Positions 1 through 12,373 of a DNA stretch of 64,000 bases are shown here, one piece after another; position 1 is the first letter of the stretch; each line of letters begins with the position of its first letter. The DNA lies in assembly GCA_002286715.1 (NCBI GenBank), contig NSJX01000001.1, positions 2,843,929 through 2,907,928 of the forward strand, in the 5' to 3' direction. Source of the DNA: Dentipellis sp. KUC8613. Taxonomy: Eukaryota; Basidiomycota; Agaricomycetes; Russulales; Hericiaceae. The notes beneath the pieces are model-generated. The model searched no databases and had not been told where the DNA came from. It worked only from the letters and a program-made list of their open reading frames with translations. A program made the translations under genes and the position numbers.

Positions 1-2554
1 TCCGACCCGGGAACATGCCGCTAAAGGGATTGTTCTAGACACCATGAATGAGGAAGCGTCAAGTACGTTGTAGATGCTTCTTCCAGAACTACTCACCCTT
101 GTAGTCAAGAAAAGCCTGCGCGTCTCTCTGAACATCTCCACAAGCTTCTCAGTCTCGAGTATCCATTCTTTCTCCGCATTGCCTCCCTCCGTCCCCTCTG
201 CCTGCTCGGCGAGCACTCGCGGCCACAGGGTCTTCACCCGCGCATATCCTTGCTTCGCTTCTTCCTCTTTCTTCGTCTCCAATTCTTTTATTTGCGCAGG
301 CGTGAGTCTATTCTGCACCTTTGTGCTCGCTTTCCCTTTCCCCTTTCCTTTCGCCCCTGGGGCCTCTTCAAAAAGCGATGAGGCGGGTGCGTCGGCGGCT
401 TGGGAGGAGCTGGTCTGCTCGCGAGGCCGACGTTTTCTGGAATGGATGACTGGCCATTGGAGACTCCGTTATCTCCTGGAAAGTTTACGAGATATGTGTA
501 GCACACCTTGGTAGACGAGCTCCAGCGCCTTCCGAGTTTCGCCAAGAACTTCATAAATTTCGGCAAGCCGCATCTTCGCATCGTTATGCGAAGGATCTGC
601 TGCTATGACTAGGTGGAAATTATGAGAAAACGGAACTTTGAATGGAATACGACTAACCATGTTCGTAGACCTCCGAAGCGTCTTTCAAGTCGCCAAGCAT
701 GTGAGCGCAGCGCGCCACTTGTAGTAGGACATACAGACTACTAGTCTGTAGCCGGTGGAACAAAGTACATTTAGTTTTAAGCTTTATTAGAGTATATGCT
801 ACTTACCGAGACGTCTTGACCAAGAAGCTCATAGATGGGCCTTGCTTGAGCATACATCTCGCGGTCCACATATGCATCTGCGATCTCTCCAAATAGTGGA
901 GCATAGTCGGCCACGTCCTGTGCCAGCACGATATTGGCATGCATCTGGGTTTCCACAACACCAAGACTGTAGTCAATGTCTACCCAACAGTCAATATACG
1001 GGTTTTGATACTCACAGCTCCTTCGTCGGCATCCCCCATCCGGATCCGCGCGACAGCCAGACGATGCCGAGCATTCACATCAAGTGCATAACCGCCGCCT
1101 TCTCTTCCCTCTCCGGCAGTCCCCGGGACGTCGTATTCACGGTCGTCCTCGACAGCGTCCCAGAACCGCTCGCGTGCACGTCCTTGAAGCCACCGCGTGC
1201 CCGCTCGGACAACATGGACTGCCTTGTCGTATTTACCGATCGCATTGTGCAGGTCTGCAAGCACGAGGAGGTCAAGAGCGCCAAATGTGTTTTGCTTTGA
1301 GTTGTCTGTAATGGGGGCTTGCAAAGCTGGGTCGATGGTCGATAATTCCGCAGATGCTGAGGCCGACTCGGGCGGACCATCGGGATACTGCGACACGTAG
1401 TGCTCGAATGCAGACTGATAGAGGTCTGCGAGTAGCGTGAGGTCGCCGAGGTCGACAAGGATGGGCCTGAGCTCGGAGAGGACCGTGAGGTCGTGCGGCA
1501 CCCGTTTCAAGAGTGCAAGAAGAGCAATGCGCGCCTAAGATGTTCTGGTCGTAAGAAGCCAAGTAGAAAGAGAGCAGACTACATACGGTGCGTGTGTCGC
1601 CGATCTCCTTTGCTAAAGCAGCCCTGTCCCAAAGCGCTGAGATATTGGTGGGGTCGAGTGATGAAAGTTTAGCATAGCAATACAAGGCTTGTTGATTGAA
1701 GCCAAGAGCCCTGAAAACAGTTGAGCAACGACACGATGTCAGAGAGGAACTTGTCTCGCGGGGGCCAATATTTTCGCCCGTAAGTAGTCTCACTGACCTG
1801 CTTTCTCTTGCGAGCCCTTCCCACTCCTCTGCATCTCCTCGCAGATGTGCACCCATTACCCTGACTCGGAGTGCCTTCTCCTTTTCACCTTGATCATCGA
1901 AGCATTTTGCGAGGACAGCCCACGCAGGCGCAGCTCGCGGTTCAATGCGGATGACTTCCCGAGCAAGTCGGGTGGTCTCGGGGAGATTTGAGTCAATGTA
2001 TGCTTGATTCGCCTCTCCAAGGAGGGCGCGAACTTGTTGGGACAACACAGGTCCACGGGTTCGCTGTTGATAAGACCATGTCAGTTCGTCGAGACCACTT
2101 GAACGAGAGCAACTCCAACGGGCTCCCTGGATCCATGCATTACCTTTCCAGGCCCTCGTCTCTTGCGGCCAATCCCGGACGCTCCGCGCAGATCATCTCG
2201 AAACATGGCCTCCTGTTCATCCATGGATATGTCCCAGTCTTTACTGAGCATGCCCGTACTAGAGTTAGCGTCCGCCGCTCGAATGGACTGGATGAGTCGA
2301 CTGCGGAGTGTGAGCACGGATGAAGAAAAACACGATCAAATAGCCTACTCGAAGTCAACATCTTCCTCGGCATCCGCAACGCCTTCATCTTCATTCTGGT
2401 CTACTTCTTCTTCCTCAGACGAAGTGCTGTCTGACTCCTCGTCACCTTCACCACTTTAGGTCAGAATCGCAATGAAATACATATAGATAATCTTACTATA
2501 TGGCTCCTCTATATCTGAGGCGTGGTGATCAGCTTCATTCCAATGACATATCAT
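1..2554 (-). CDS. TFIIIC subunit Sfc4/TFC4-like TPR protein (partial, 3' end outside window)
   Basis: This is the N-terminal part of a TPR protein resembling the tau131/Sfc4 subunit of RNA polymerase III factor TFIIIC, which binds tRNA-gene promoters and recruits TFIIIB in the nucleus. The proposed start (ATG at 2552-2554) gives a short first exon followed by a very acidic stretch (SDEESDSTSSEEEEVDQNE), as is usual for this family. TPR-type helices follow: QVRALLGEANQAYIDSNLPE, YCYAKLSSLDPTNISALWDR, and MRLAEIYEVLGETRKALELV. A Lys-rich segment (KGKGKGKASTK, about 330-350) precedes ETKKEEEAKQGYARVKTLW. Several short introns are evident, for example around 1711-1793, 1536-1585 and 726-806. The gene runs off the left edge. 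The exact first exon is uncertain because the acceptor near 2450 was chosen only to keep the acidic frame open. Family assignment comes from recalled similarity and was not searched. Confidence 0.75.
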
Positions 2555-3669
2555 ATATGAACAGAGATGCGCAACAAAGTGGGAATAGCTTACAGTGCGA
2601 CGAACTGCCCGCGGCGAAAAAATCGACATCAGACATTTGTGCTCAAATGAGATTCGCCTGGGTTGATTTGACGGTTTCGACAGCGAAAAGGGACAGGCTG
2701 TCTTGGCGAAGGCTAGGATCTCCTAAGACGCTCGAAATGATTCGGCGAATAGACTCGAAATGTCGCCAACCGCAGTTGGTCCGCTGAAAGAGGGGGTTCA
2801 CAACGTATCCAAAGAGCTTGTATCAGGATTGAAAACTGTAGAATACGCTTACCTCGAAGGAAAAGCCTTCGAAATCCCAAGATAGTTGTGAACGTTGTTG
2901 TGAACTAAGGTCGATTAGAACATCTGCCGCGGGCGGTAGCCTCAGTGGCGGGTTACGGGAAATGCCGGCGGGACATCAACCTGGTGGCCGGGCGTCTAAT
3001 TGAAATCCGTCGCCTTCGTCTTTGCTCTTAGAGCGTTTCTGAGCCTGCGCTACTAGCTGATACTATTGGAAGCACGACGGCCGCGAAGTCTCACTCTTAC
3101 TTGTAGAAGTCCTTTTCCTGACGTCCACAAGTCTTGCCTTCGGCGAAGACTCGAACAAGAGGCCAATGGACTTGCCGCTGGGAGCGCCGGAATGCGATCT
3201 TCGCCAAGCTTTCAAGGAACGTACCAATCGACTCGATCTACGCCAACTTCACAAAACCGGGCATTAAAGACAAAGGTCAATTCGTCTTGTACCTACGACA
3301 GGCAATTTCTACCGTACTGATAGTAGACCTCCAGAGCTGTGAACGATCCAGGAAAGCGATCAACGCGTGCTACGTAGCTATGAATGATAGTGTAGGGTGT
3401 GCAAGTGCATCAAATGCGACTGTCATTAGTCGGAAACAAAATCGCGACAGTTCGTAAAAGAGGGATTATAGAACGAATTATTGTTCAGACTTGAGGTGCG
3501 TTACTTCGCATAAAAAGGCATAGCTGGGCCCGTTCGGCGCCGAAGGAAGTTGCGCTCGTACTGAAAATTCCAATCAGCACCCGCATCGCGAGTCAAGAGC
3601 TGAAGAGACGTACCAGGTAAAGAAAAGAAAAGAAAAAGAACTAGAAAAGGAAAAAGAGACTATAACAGA
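2555..3669. other. intergenic region, no gene seen
   Basis: About 1.1 kb between the divergent 5' end of the TFIIIC gene and the 3' end of the acyl-CoA oxidase gene. Only short unrelated open frames are present and none resembles a family I know. A purine-rich A/G tract (about 3619-3660) lies just beyond the oxidase stop codon. Confidence 0.5.
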
Positions 3670-5767
3670 CTATAGGTGGGCGCGAACGAAGTGATCCCGC
3701 GGAGGAGGGGGCTGTCGTTGCTTTTGCGGCTGCTGCTGATCCGGGAACGAGACGGTCGGGGAGCAGGGCTGCGGGTTGCCGAACGTATCCAACGATTCGA
3801 CGTACGCCTCCCACGCTTGATCCGACACGATCGGGGCTGTCGCGTAGCTCTTGACTTTCAGCAACTCCAACAACGCCTCGAGCTGGGGGTACAACGCCTT
3901 GGCCGCGCCGAGCAGCTGCATCTTTTGCTCCCAGCACGGAATCCCGAGGTTTTCGGAGTACCATCCCGCGTCGTAGGGCATGACACTCGCGACGTACAGC
4001 TCGATAACGTCCTTGTCCATGCCGGCCTGCATCGCCGCATCGTAGGCGAGGCGGTGACCAATAGCCTCGATGAGCGTGGGGCACTGTGGGAGCAAGATCG
4101 CCTCGGTGCGCGCGTCACGGTGGTTCCGCGCCTGCGAAAGCACCTGGGTGAGATGCGCGATGAGCGACTGCTCGTGCTTGTACAGGACGGAGTCGGGATA
4201 CGGCGTCGCCGGAGCCTTGATTCTGCCGAGGAGCAGATCCATGGCGAAGCCTGGGAAGGGATGAGCCGCGGAAGCCTCGCTGGGAACGAACGGGACGTAC
4301 GTATGGAGATCGCAAGCAAGTCACCCTCAGCAATGGCCGCGCCGCGCATATCCGCCTGCAATGATGACGATGATCAGAATGAAGAGCGGCTCCGACGGGA
4401 AAGTGCGAGGACTCACGTGGAGGACGGACAGCTGATTGATCTCGAACAGGCCCTGCGCGCCGCACCTGTCACCGAGGCCCAACAGAGTCTCCTTCGTGTG
4501 CTTGATGACCGTCGTCTTGAACACCGCCGCCACGAAGTGCTTCATAGGCAGACTGGCGCTCTTGTCGGCAAACCGCGCGCGCGCCTCCTGTGCGAAGGCC
4601 TGGAATACCATCGTCTGGGCGATCGCAGTGAGGACGGGCGTGTACTGCGTGCTGAAGGATGCGATGGGTCGTGTGAGGCCGGAGCCGGCGTCGACCACTG
4701 TCCTGCGCAAGCTGTACTGTCCGGCGACGTAGGACCCGATGCGCATAGCAGACAGGCCCAATGCTCCCATCGACAGCGTTCCGCTGATGACCCGCGAGAT
4801 GTTGAAGAAGAATTCATCTCGCGGACGGGAGGCCTTCTCGGGCGAAGCCAGGAGAGCGGTGGGCGGGAGGCGGACATGATGGAAGTATGTCAAGGCGTGG
4901 TTGACGGGTCGCGATCCGCCGCGGGGCGTCAACAATCTATCATTACCATGCAAGTCAGTTATGGACGCTAGAGGTGATGAAAAACATGTGCCCACTTTGA
5001 TACAATGCCGGTGTGCATGCGTTCACCGTCATGCAAAGGCACCACAAAAGGCTTAACGCCTCGATCCTCGCCGCCAACGACGAGACGCGCCATCACAACA
5101 GCGACGCAGGGAACTCCGCAAGGCGTGGTGGGAGGCATGAACCTGTCATAGATCGCTTAGAGGCGCCCGCACAGCAATAACGCGAATACACGTACTTGGC
5201 AGCACCAGCAGACGGCGTGTTCAGTTCGAACTCGCCACTCGGCAGCATCGTGCACGTCGTCTCGAGGTTAATCGCGTTGAGGCCATGACCAATCTCGGTC
5301 AGGAGGTATTGGCCGCTGCCGCCAAAGGGTAAACGATGGCTGTCCGTCATCGGCACACTAAGAGGGTACTTACGATACTTCATAGCTCAATAGTTGCTGC
5401 AACGTCCGCTCCAAGTCCGGTCGCCCGGAGGCGAACAAGGCGAGGGTGCCCGAGCAGAGATTATAGTGGATGGTGAGTAGTGTACCAACAGAGATGTCTT
5501 GGGAGAGGATGGGGTCGGTGTGGAATTCCCAGTAGCGTGGTGTTACATTGAGAATGTCATCAGCTGTAAGGTCTGCAGTGATAAACGATGAGCAAGAGAC
5601 CGTAGGACGAAGAAAAGATAGAACTTACTGTATGTTTGAACAACGGCTCTGGCCCGCTGGTAAGAAAGACGAACACGCTCCGACAAAGGAAGACCTTCTG
5701 TCTGGAGGCGGAAGAGAGGGCTTTGTGCAAGGGCTGTTGTACAGTGGGTAGGGAAAGGGGAGTTCAT
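3670..5767 (-). CDS. acyl-CoA oxidase / acyl-CoA dehydrogenase-like protein, probably peroxisomal
   Basis: A flavoenzyme of the acyl-CoA oxidase family, expected to catalyse the first step of peroxisomal beta-oxidation (acyl-CoA to trans-2-enoyl-CoA with H2O2). The N-terminal alpha domain starts at MNSPFPTHCTTALAQ. The middle domain carries LTEIGHGLNAINLETTCTM and, after splicing, AAKFMPPTTPCG, both hallmark acyl-CoA oxidase stretches around the flavin and substrate pocket. The C-terminal half contains FFFNISRVISGTLSMGALG and DMRGAAIAEGDLLAISIGFA. Exon 1 is 5767-5629; exon 2 begins at 5572, with further introns near 5380-5310, 5185-5135, 4985-4930, 4415-4355 and 4305-4260. The protein ends in Ala-His-Leu, which fits the PTS1 consensus (S/A/C-K/R/H-L). 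A TATA element lies about 100 bp upstream. Alternative: an ACAD-fold paralogue with a different acyl substrate. Confidence 0.85.
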
Positions 5768-5862
5768 GGTGCGAAATGAGGAAAGGAATCACCGAAGAGA
5801 GAAAGTCGATGAGAAACCGGCAGCTGAACGGGCTTGCGGGCGTCTGGTCTCGCGCCCTCTGG

Positions 5863-5874
5863 GGTATATATACC
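5863..5874 (-). promoter_or_regulatory. TATA box (palindromic) of the acyl-CoA oxidase gene
   Basis: The 12-bp self-complementary sequence ggtatatatacc lies about 96 bp upstream of the oxidase ATG, a plausible TATA position in a fungal promoter. Its role is inferred from position only. Confidence 0.5.
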
Positions 5875-8001
5875 AGACGACCTGTCACGATGGGGTGAAC
5901 ATATGGCGCAGGGCTCCGAAACGCGGACACCGTTTCGCTTGGGAATGTCGGTTTACAGCACCTGTGCTCGGCACGCGGGGCCGCGCCCACGGGTAGATGA
6001 CATCTGCTTTGCACAGACAATAAGAAAGTTTACTTGAGTTTGATGCTAACGGAGAGGTATTACCTGAAATTACTCGATTAGGACCGTGATCGATCGATGA
6101 AGATAGCAAAGTTCCCAGCTGAGATACGCGTTATGTCCTGAACAAAAGGACGAAAGAGACAGGTAACGCCGAACGACTGAGACGACGATGACCCCGTCTC
6201 AGCCTTGTCGGTGGCCAATTCTGGCTACGCCAAATCGTTGCAGACTATCATATCCATGCTCCGTAGTTATCAGCTGAGAGGGCCAGATACACCTGGACTA
6301 GATGAGACCTGACAAGACGCTCACTGTGCAAGACAATTAGGGCTATTGTGATGCGCAAAAAGTACCGAGCTTGAGAAGCCGGCCCACGAGAGAAGAAACT
6401 CTAACCTATATCACGCATCTAGATCCTGCTGCCTGGATTCCGCGAGCGATGCCCCAAGGAGTCGATGCGGCACTGGACAGTGAATCTGCCAGCGGAAGTG
6501 TACGTTCATACCGCGGAGCGCCGGCGCCTAAACGGGGTAAGTCTCGGAGCGCCATAGAATTATATGTGGCATCCCACCTCCGCGCGTCATGTTATCTCAG
6601 CGACGGTACCGGCTGAGACATGGGGTCCCTCCTACCACCACCGCATCATCATGGTCGAAAGTTGATAGTCGTACAGTACCTTTTGCGCAGAATCCAATGT
6701 CAATGTATCACTGCCAACTGATTCATCTCGCTGAGCATTCTACCTGGAGTGAAGCTCCGTGGAGCCGGCATAAACCCGTCGAGTGATCCTTATACCGACA
6801 TACTCCCACTGCTATATTTCCGGGACGCCGCACCGACCGTGCTCACCGTCACAAACTTCATGTCCCGGACATATCACCAGTGTGTCCGTCGACTCGGGGC
6901 TAAACCTGAGAGTCAATCGCGGCGCGTATGCGAAACCAGTGTTTCAGTCTCCCAGTCAACCGGTTGAAATAAACGGAATTTACCAATTTCCCTGCTAAAC
7001 GAGGGTACGCACGCCCGTTTCAGGCCGGACAATGGCACTCGACGCGGTGATGACCTGCCAAGGGTGTGACAGAAAGAGACCGACCGGAAACACGGGCCAC
7101 GATTGATGGACGGACACACACTTGATTGAGATGATGGATCTCTCCGCTGGCGGTGATGTTCTCAGCGAAGTCATGCGAGGATCTGGTCCATTCTTCGCGC
7201 AAAGTATAATCTCCTTTGGGAAAAGGAACGGTATGCGAGAAGCACCCACGCATCCCAGTCAAAGACGCGCGATGATACCTCGCTTCCCATGGTGGCTGCG
7301 CGGGCGTTGGGTAATAGGAACACGAGTACGAGGCAACGCGACGACGGATCACTGGCCTCGCAGCCCAGCGTGCACGGTGCCATCTGAAGTGAGTTATGTG
7401 ACAATACTATCCCGCGGCAATCCGGCTCCAGTACGGAACACGCGTTGGGGCTTACCGCGTACCAGCACGCGGCAACGGGCGCGATTTAATGCCTGACTTG
7501 ACGGACAGTACTGTCAGCGCAGAGAATATTTGGCGCGACCACGTTGAAGAGGCCTAAATGGCACAAGAAGCCGGAGCCCTGAGGATCACTGGAAACTAGG
7601 TTGACAGCCAGCGAGTGCCACACCGCAGGTTGCAAGGAGTTCATCGGGGTTAGACTAGCGTTTCGTAATGAACAGGCCGAAAAACAAGCACCTACAAATA
7701 TAGTTTCCAATCGCGAACGGGCGGGCAGAGTGACGCCGTGAAGCAGTACTCCCTTCACTAGAATGGGCGCGCCAAGCGTAGCAACCGCAGCGTTGCTCTG
7801 ACTCCGGGCCAGACAACCAGACAGAGTGTGGATCCGTTAGAAGACAAGTGGACATCGAAGTCAAGACAAAGCGTCGAGTATGTTGACAAACAAGAAAACG
7901 TGGGCTCAGCATGGGCCATTACGTGATAGGCGCCCGCTAGGCCGCCAGCGGGTGACGGCGGCGCTGTTTACGACAGTGACCGACGCTTTCTTCCTGCCAC
8001 C
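5875..8001. other. intergenic region between divergent genes, no gene seen
   Basis: About 2.1 kb upstream of both the acyl-CoA oxidase (minus) and OPI3 (plus). Small frames only; no recognisable protein, tRNA or repeat structure. It is long for this gene-dense window, so a short or non-coding gene could be missed. Confidence 0.4.
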
Positions 8002-9139
8002 ATGGACGCTTTGTATGCTTATGTCGACACCTCCAAGCAGTCTCTTGTTCTCTCTATTGCTGCGATTGCGTTCAACCCTACCGCATGGAACATTGTCGCT
8101 CGGAATGGTGAGTGTAGTCAAAAAAACGCGCCTCAATGCCCTCTCTTAACGCGTATTTTTTCCTTCAGAGTATCGGAATAAGACCATAACGCGTCTCTTT
8201 GGTAGCCCGCGCGTGGGATGTTACTTCCTTGCGCTGTGCATCTTCAGCGCAGGCATGCTGCGCGACCACCTGTGCGTCATAATCGTCAGTCCATCGAAAT
8301 CACCATTAAGTTCTCTTGCAGGTTCCAACAGGCGCTGCAGGAGCAGCCTCGGATACCGATGCTCCCTGAATTGTACCGCCCCATTGTCGCAGCATCACTC
8401 TTTCTGCTTGGTCAACTGTTCGTCGTGACCTCTACCTGGCAGTTGGGGATCACTGGCACGTTCCTCGGCGACTACTTCGGCATCCTCATGGATCACCGCG
8501 TGGAGGGCTTCCCCTTCAACGTGCTCCGTGATCCCATGTACGTCGGCAGCACCATGTGCTTCGCCGCGACGGCTCTCTGGTGGGCATATTCATTTCATTG
8601 CTATTCCAGTTATCTGCATGGCGTTATAGCGCCCAAGCTATTTTGTCTGTCATGGGCGCTATGATGGTATGCAGGGAGCTATAATTGTCTGCCCATCGAT
8701 GAGTTCCGCTGCGAAGCACGCTCAAACGGGATTCATTTGTCTGCCGTTATGCCGCCCTCTTGGCAGCAGTCGGTAGCCTTTGGCTTTGCGCCACGCCTAT
8801 GTGCAAGGACCCCCTGATCTCCAGACAACGTTTCTCTTTTCGTAACTAGCAGTTGATTGACTTTCTAAATGTGCCTCCCGCATTTGTTCTGCGCTTTCAG
8901 GTACGAACGCCCCGCCGGCCTGCTCATCACGGTGTATGTCTACATCGTGTACGTCATCGCCTTGCGATTCGAAGGGTGCGCGCTATCCCAATTTTGTTAT
9001 TGACTCCTGATGCTGATTCTATCTCCCGATTTCGCTTTTGTTTTCCCTCCCCTCACGCGCTAGGCCGTTCACCGATATGATCTATTCGACTCGCGCGTCT
9101 GCCGCCAAGGCCTCCGCCGGCGCGAAAAAGGAGCTCTGA
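8002..9139 (+). CDS. opi3: phosphatidyl-N-methylethanolamine N-methyltransferase (OPI3 type)
   Basis: An integral ER membrane enzyme making phosphatidylcholine by the last SAM-dependent methylations of phosphatidylethanolamine (class II PEMT). Five exons (8002-8107, 8169-8271, 8322-8579, 8901-8975, 9064-9139) join to 205 residues, essentially the length of yeast Opi3. Hydrophobic segments are SLVLSIAAIAFNPTAWNIV, VGCYFLALCIFSAGML, ELYRPIVAASLFLLGQLFVV and GLLITVYVYIVYVIAL. Family motifs include FNVLRDPMYVGSTMCF (the G-D-x-P-Y-G-like SAM region) and the closing RFEGPFTDMIY. The tail is basic, ending AKKEL, which could act in ER retention. Intron 3 (8580-8900) is unusually long (321 bp) for this window and its exact junctions were chosen to restore ALWYERPAG. 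No sign of decay. Confidence 0.93.
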
Positions 9140-9367
9140 TGTCCCCCTTTTCCCCTCCCTTTCCACGACTTTGACGATGGACTTTCAACAGTCTCTACAC
9201 ATGAGCGGTGACGATCTAGATACGCGCAGGCCACGTCCACAACATTACTCTACTAATTCTACGTATACCGGTCCTAGAATAGCTTAGAGTCTACAATTGT
9301 CTCAACACACATCCTCATTACCATGCCGACTCCCCGCATCTGCACCCATGACCGAGCGATGCCCGAA

Positions 9368-12166
9368 CTACGTGGTAAACTGATACCCACTCACAACGCT
9401 ATCCCAGATCCGCTTGCAGTCCACCCGCGCATCGAGCCGTGACGCCAACAAAAACGCCCCGCTCAGCTTCCTGCACACGCGATCCGAGCTCACCATGAGC
9501 AAGAAATTGCCAGACAAAAAGAATAGACCATACCGATTCAAGCTGTATGTCTCCCTAGGCGGCGGCGTCAGCCGGTACTGCAGCATGACCGGGATCTGCG
9601 CCCTGATCTCTTTTGTGATGTCTGCCCACTGCGAGCCCGCTCCAAACGCGAACGGCTGCTCGGTGTCCGCGCGAAATGGCGTAGCGAGCAGCGTCATCGA
9701 TTTGATGTGTGCGTCCAGCATCACCTGCCGTGCATCGGGGTCAGATTGGGCTTACGGTGAGAGGTGAGAACGACTGCACATACCTCGTTCTCCTCCCCGG
9801 TGAGGTACCCGAGCTTCAAGCTCCACGTACGGCAGCCCTCACGGTCGCCATCAGCAGCAGCCTGCAGCAGCCGCAGCCAGCTGTCGATGAACTCGACCGA
9901 GTATGCCCGCGTCGCTCCAAAGTCCACCAGCTCGACCTGCCCACGCCGTCATCAGTGACCGGGTCCTGGCAGGGCAGATGGACCCACCTGGCGCGTCTGC
10001 GCGTTCCACAGGAAGTTGGACCAGTTCGGGTCTGTCTGCATCTCCCTGAACACGAACAGCTCCTTCAAGCACAGCTCGATGATCCTCGCGGCAATCTGCC
10101 CTCGCCCATGTCAGCCGTTGCCATCGCTCGCGACAATCAGTTACCAGTGACTCACATCGTTCCTGTCCGCCTCACTCAGCGTCGACACTACGTCCCCGCC
10201 CACGCTCACGCCCTCAACATGCTCCATCACGAGCACCCGCTCCGTGCTCCCGGCCCACACCCACGGCACCTTGTACCGCGCATCACCGCCCAAATGCGAC
10301 GCAGCGCCGAACGCACGCAGGAACCCCGCTTCCCGCGTATAGTCGCACTCGTCCGCGAGCTCCTCTTTCATCACCTGATGGCCCGGCGCAATGGAGGCGC
10401 AGCATGCAATGCAACACGATTCGTTCACCGCGCCCGTGCGAAGCCAGACACAAATACGCCACTCACAGCCATCGTTTTGTCCAGGAACAGCCCTGCGGGC
10501 AGCAGCCGCCCCGCCGTCAGCAGCACCTTCAGATACCCCAGGTCGCTCTCCACCGATTCCCGGATGTTCGGGAATTGGATCTTGACCGCCACCGGCTCGT
10601 CCTTGCCCGTTGGGCTTGCGTGCGCCGCGAGCACGGCGTGATGCACCTGCCCGATGGACGCGGCCGCGAATGGTATGGGTGTGAAGGACGCGAACGCGTC
10701 GCGCCAGGTCGGGCCCAGCGACGAGGACAGCACTTGCTGTAGGCGTGGGTCAGTCACGCCACCCATCTGAAGCGAAATAGGATGCGTTTACCTCCATCTG
10801 CCAGTTGGGCATATAGTGAGCGCTGTCCTGCACCCGACGGAACACTTTCTCAACCTCGGGCGGCAGCACGTGGGTATCTGCGAGACATCGGTAAGCGCGC
10901 AGCATACAAACAGACAGAGCGTCCACCTTGTATACTCATGAATTGCCCCAGCTTCAGCGCCGCGCCGCGCATCTTCGACAGCTTGCTTACCAGGCGCGTG
11001 ATGTTTGCCTCGGTCATCATCACCGACGACGACTGCGCACCGTTCGACGACGACGCCGTGCGCCGCAGCATCTCTGTCGCCGCACCATAGCCCAGAGAAG
11101 CAGCGAGACCTGCGAGACGCATGTCAATCAGGTACACGCAGCACCGGAACAAACGACGTGCCTCCGTAATGAAACAGCCTCCCAATGCGCGATGAAGGCA
11201 CTTTGGACGCCTGCAGGTTCCGTGTCGGATGTGCCTCGGAAAGCAGGGCCTGTGTAGACACAATGAACCCGTCAGGAACATGTTCATATTGACCCAAAGA
11301 GAGTCTTACATCCGCGGGGGGTTCGTCCGGCTCATCGGTCGCTGCGCGGTACGACGAAACGTCCGGAGCGCTGTCACTCGACGTGGCGATGGAGCCACTT
11401 GGAGGAGGCGCGACCACAGCAGGCTCCTCGGACACCTGAACGCCCGAGGACGCACGAGAGGAGGTATTGGGCCCCTGCGCAGCATCGAATCAGTTCGGTA
11501 TTCATACAACCATGTACGGTAGACGTGCACCTGTGCGGGAGGCACCGAGGATCTAGACAGTGAAACCTCGTGCTTCGCATCATATGCCTTCTGCGAATGC
11601 CCCGCCCGAGGCTCCCAGGGAATGTCGCTCGGACGTGGTGGTGATGGAGACGCTGCGGCATCTGCGTCATATGGTCGAGGGGCGTTGGGCGGCAAAGAGA
11701 CCGTTTCGGATAGGTAGGCACCGAGGCCCGCATTCGTTGACTTTTCGGTCGCGTGAGGAAGTGTTTGCGAGGGAGAGGCGGTGGTGATCCGCGGTAAACG
11801 CACAGTAGGCTTGATTGAAACCTGCTGCATCCATTCCTCGTTGGCGCGGTGCAGCGAGCTGGGTCGCACGAATGTCGGCGGCCGCTTGAGAGATGTCCTA
11901 CCATCCTGGGAAGCGTCAGCTGTTTCTGCAACTGCACTTGCCTCCTCTTCATCTACGACAACCGCATCATCGTCCCCTACTTTTCTCCGCTTCCTGCCGC
12001 CCACTGCAGCGCCATTGCGAGTCAGCTGTGCTCCACGGTATTGCGTCGCATGCTCGAGGATATCAGCGACGCTGTGCGCAACAGTGAGCCAGTTGTAGAG
12101 CTGGCCTGGAGGCATTTGCGACTGGGTAGAACGTTGAGGAGTGAACGTTTGAACCAGCAATTGCAA
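9368..12166 (-). CDS. coq8: COQ8/ABC1-type atypical kinase, ubiquinone biosynthesis
   Basis: A mitochondrial ABC1/ADCK atypical kinase (ATPase) that supports the coenzyme Q biosynthetic complex. Diagnostic motifs are in order: the KxGQ motif ([13 protein letters not shown]) near 10930-10990, the alanine-rich loop ([12 protein letters not shown]), the catalytic Lys segment ([11 protein letters not shown]), [12 protein letters not shown], the NFLWN catalytic segment and the metal-binding DFG ([13 protein letters not shown]), and the C-terminal [20 protein letters not shown]. The first ~280 residues are a low-complexity Ser/Pro-rich extension that would include the transit peptide. Start choice: MQLLVQTF at 12166, although the downstream MPPGQLYNW (about 12112) resembles the usual start more closely. 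Numerous short introns interrupt the kinase core. Function is well conserved from yeast to human. The gene diverges from the proline-rich gene at 12374 across about 200 bp. Confidence 0.92.
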
Positions 12167-12373
12167 GTGAACGATTTACGCGACGCGACGGAGACGAGCG
12201 CCTAAGGTGTTTTCGGGCCGACACGGACCGGACATTGCAGCAAGCCAGCGCCGCCTAGTAAACTTGCATTGCTAGTGTACATGCTAGTGTCATTTGCCGG
12301 ACACTTGTATGTTGGTTGCTGCTAAACTATTCCCTCAATTCTTTCAGAAGACTAGCCAGCACTTTGCACGAAG

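Noticed and set aside
3676..4971. 431-codon plus-strand open frame
   Set aside because: Antisense shadow of the acyl-CoA oxidase; the opposite strand has clear family motifs and splice sites.
9709..10641. 310-codon plus-strand open frame
   Set aside because: It lies antisense to the COQ8 coding exons, is Arg/His/Pro-rich and has no family pattern; an overlap shadow of a GC-rich gene.
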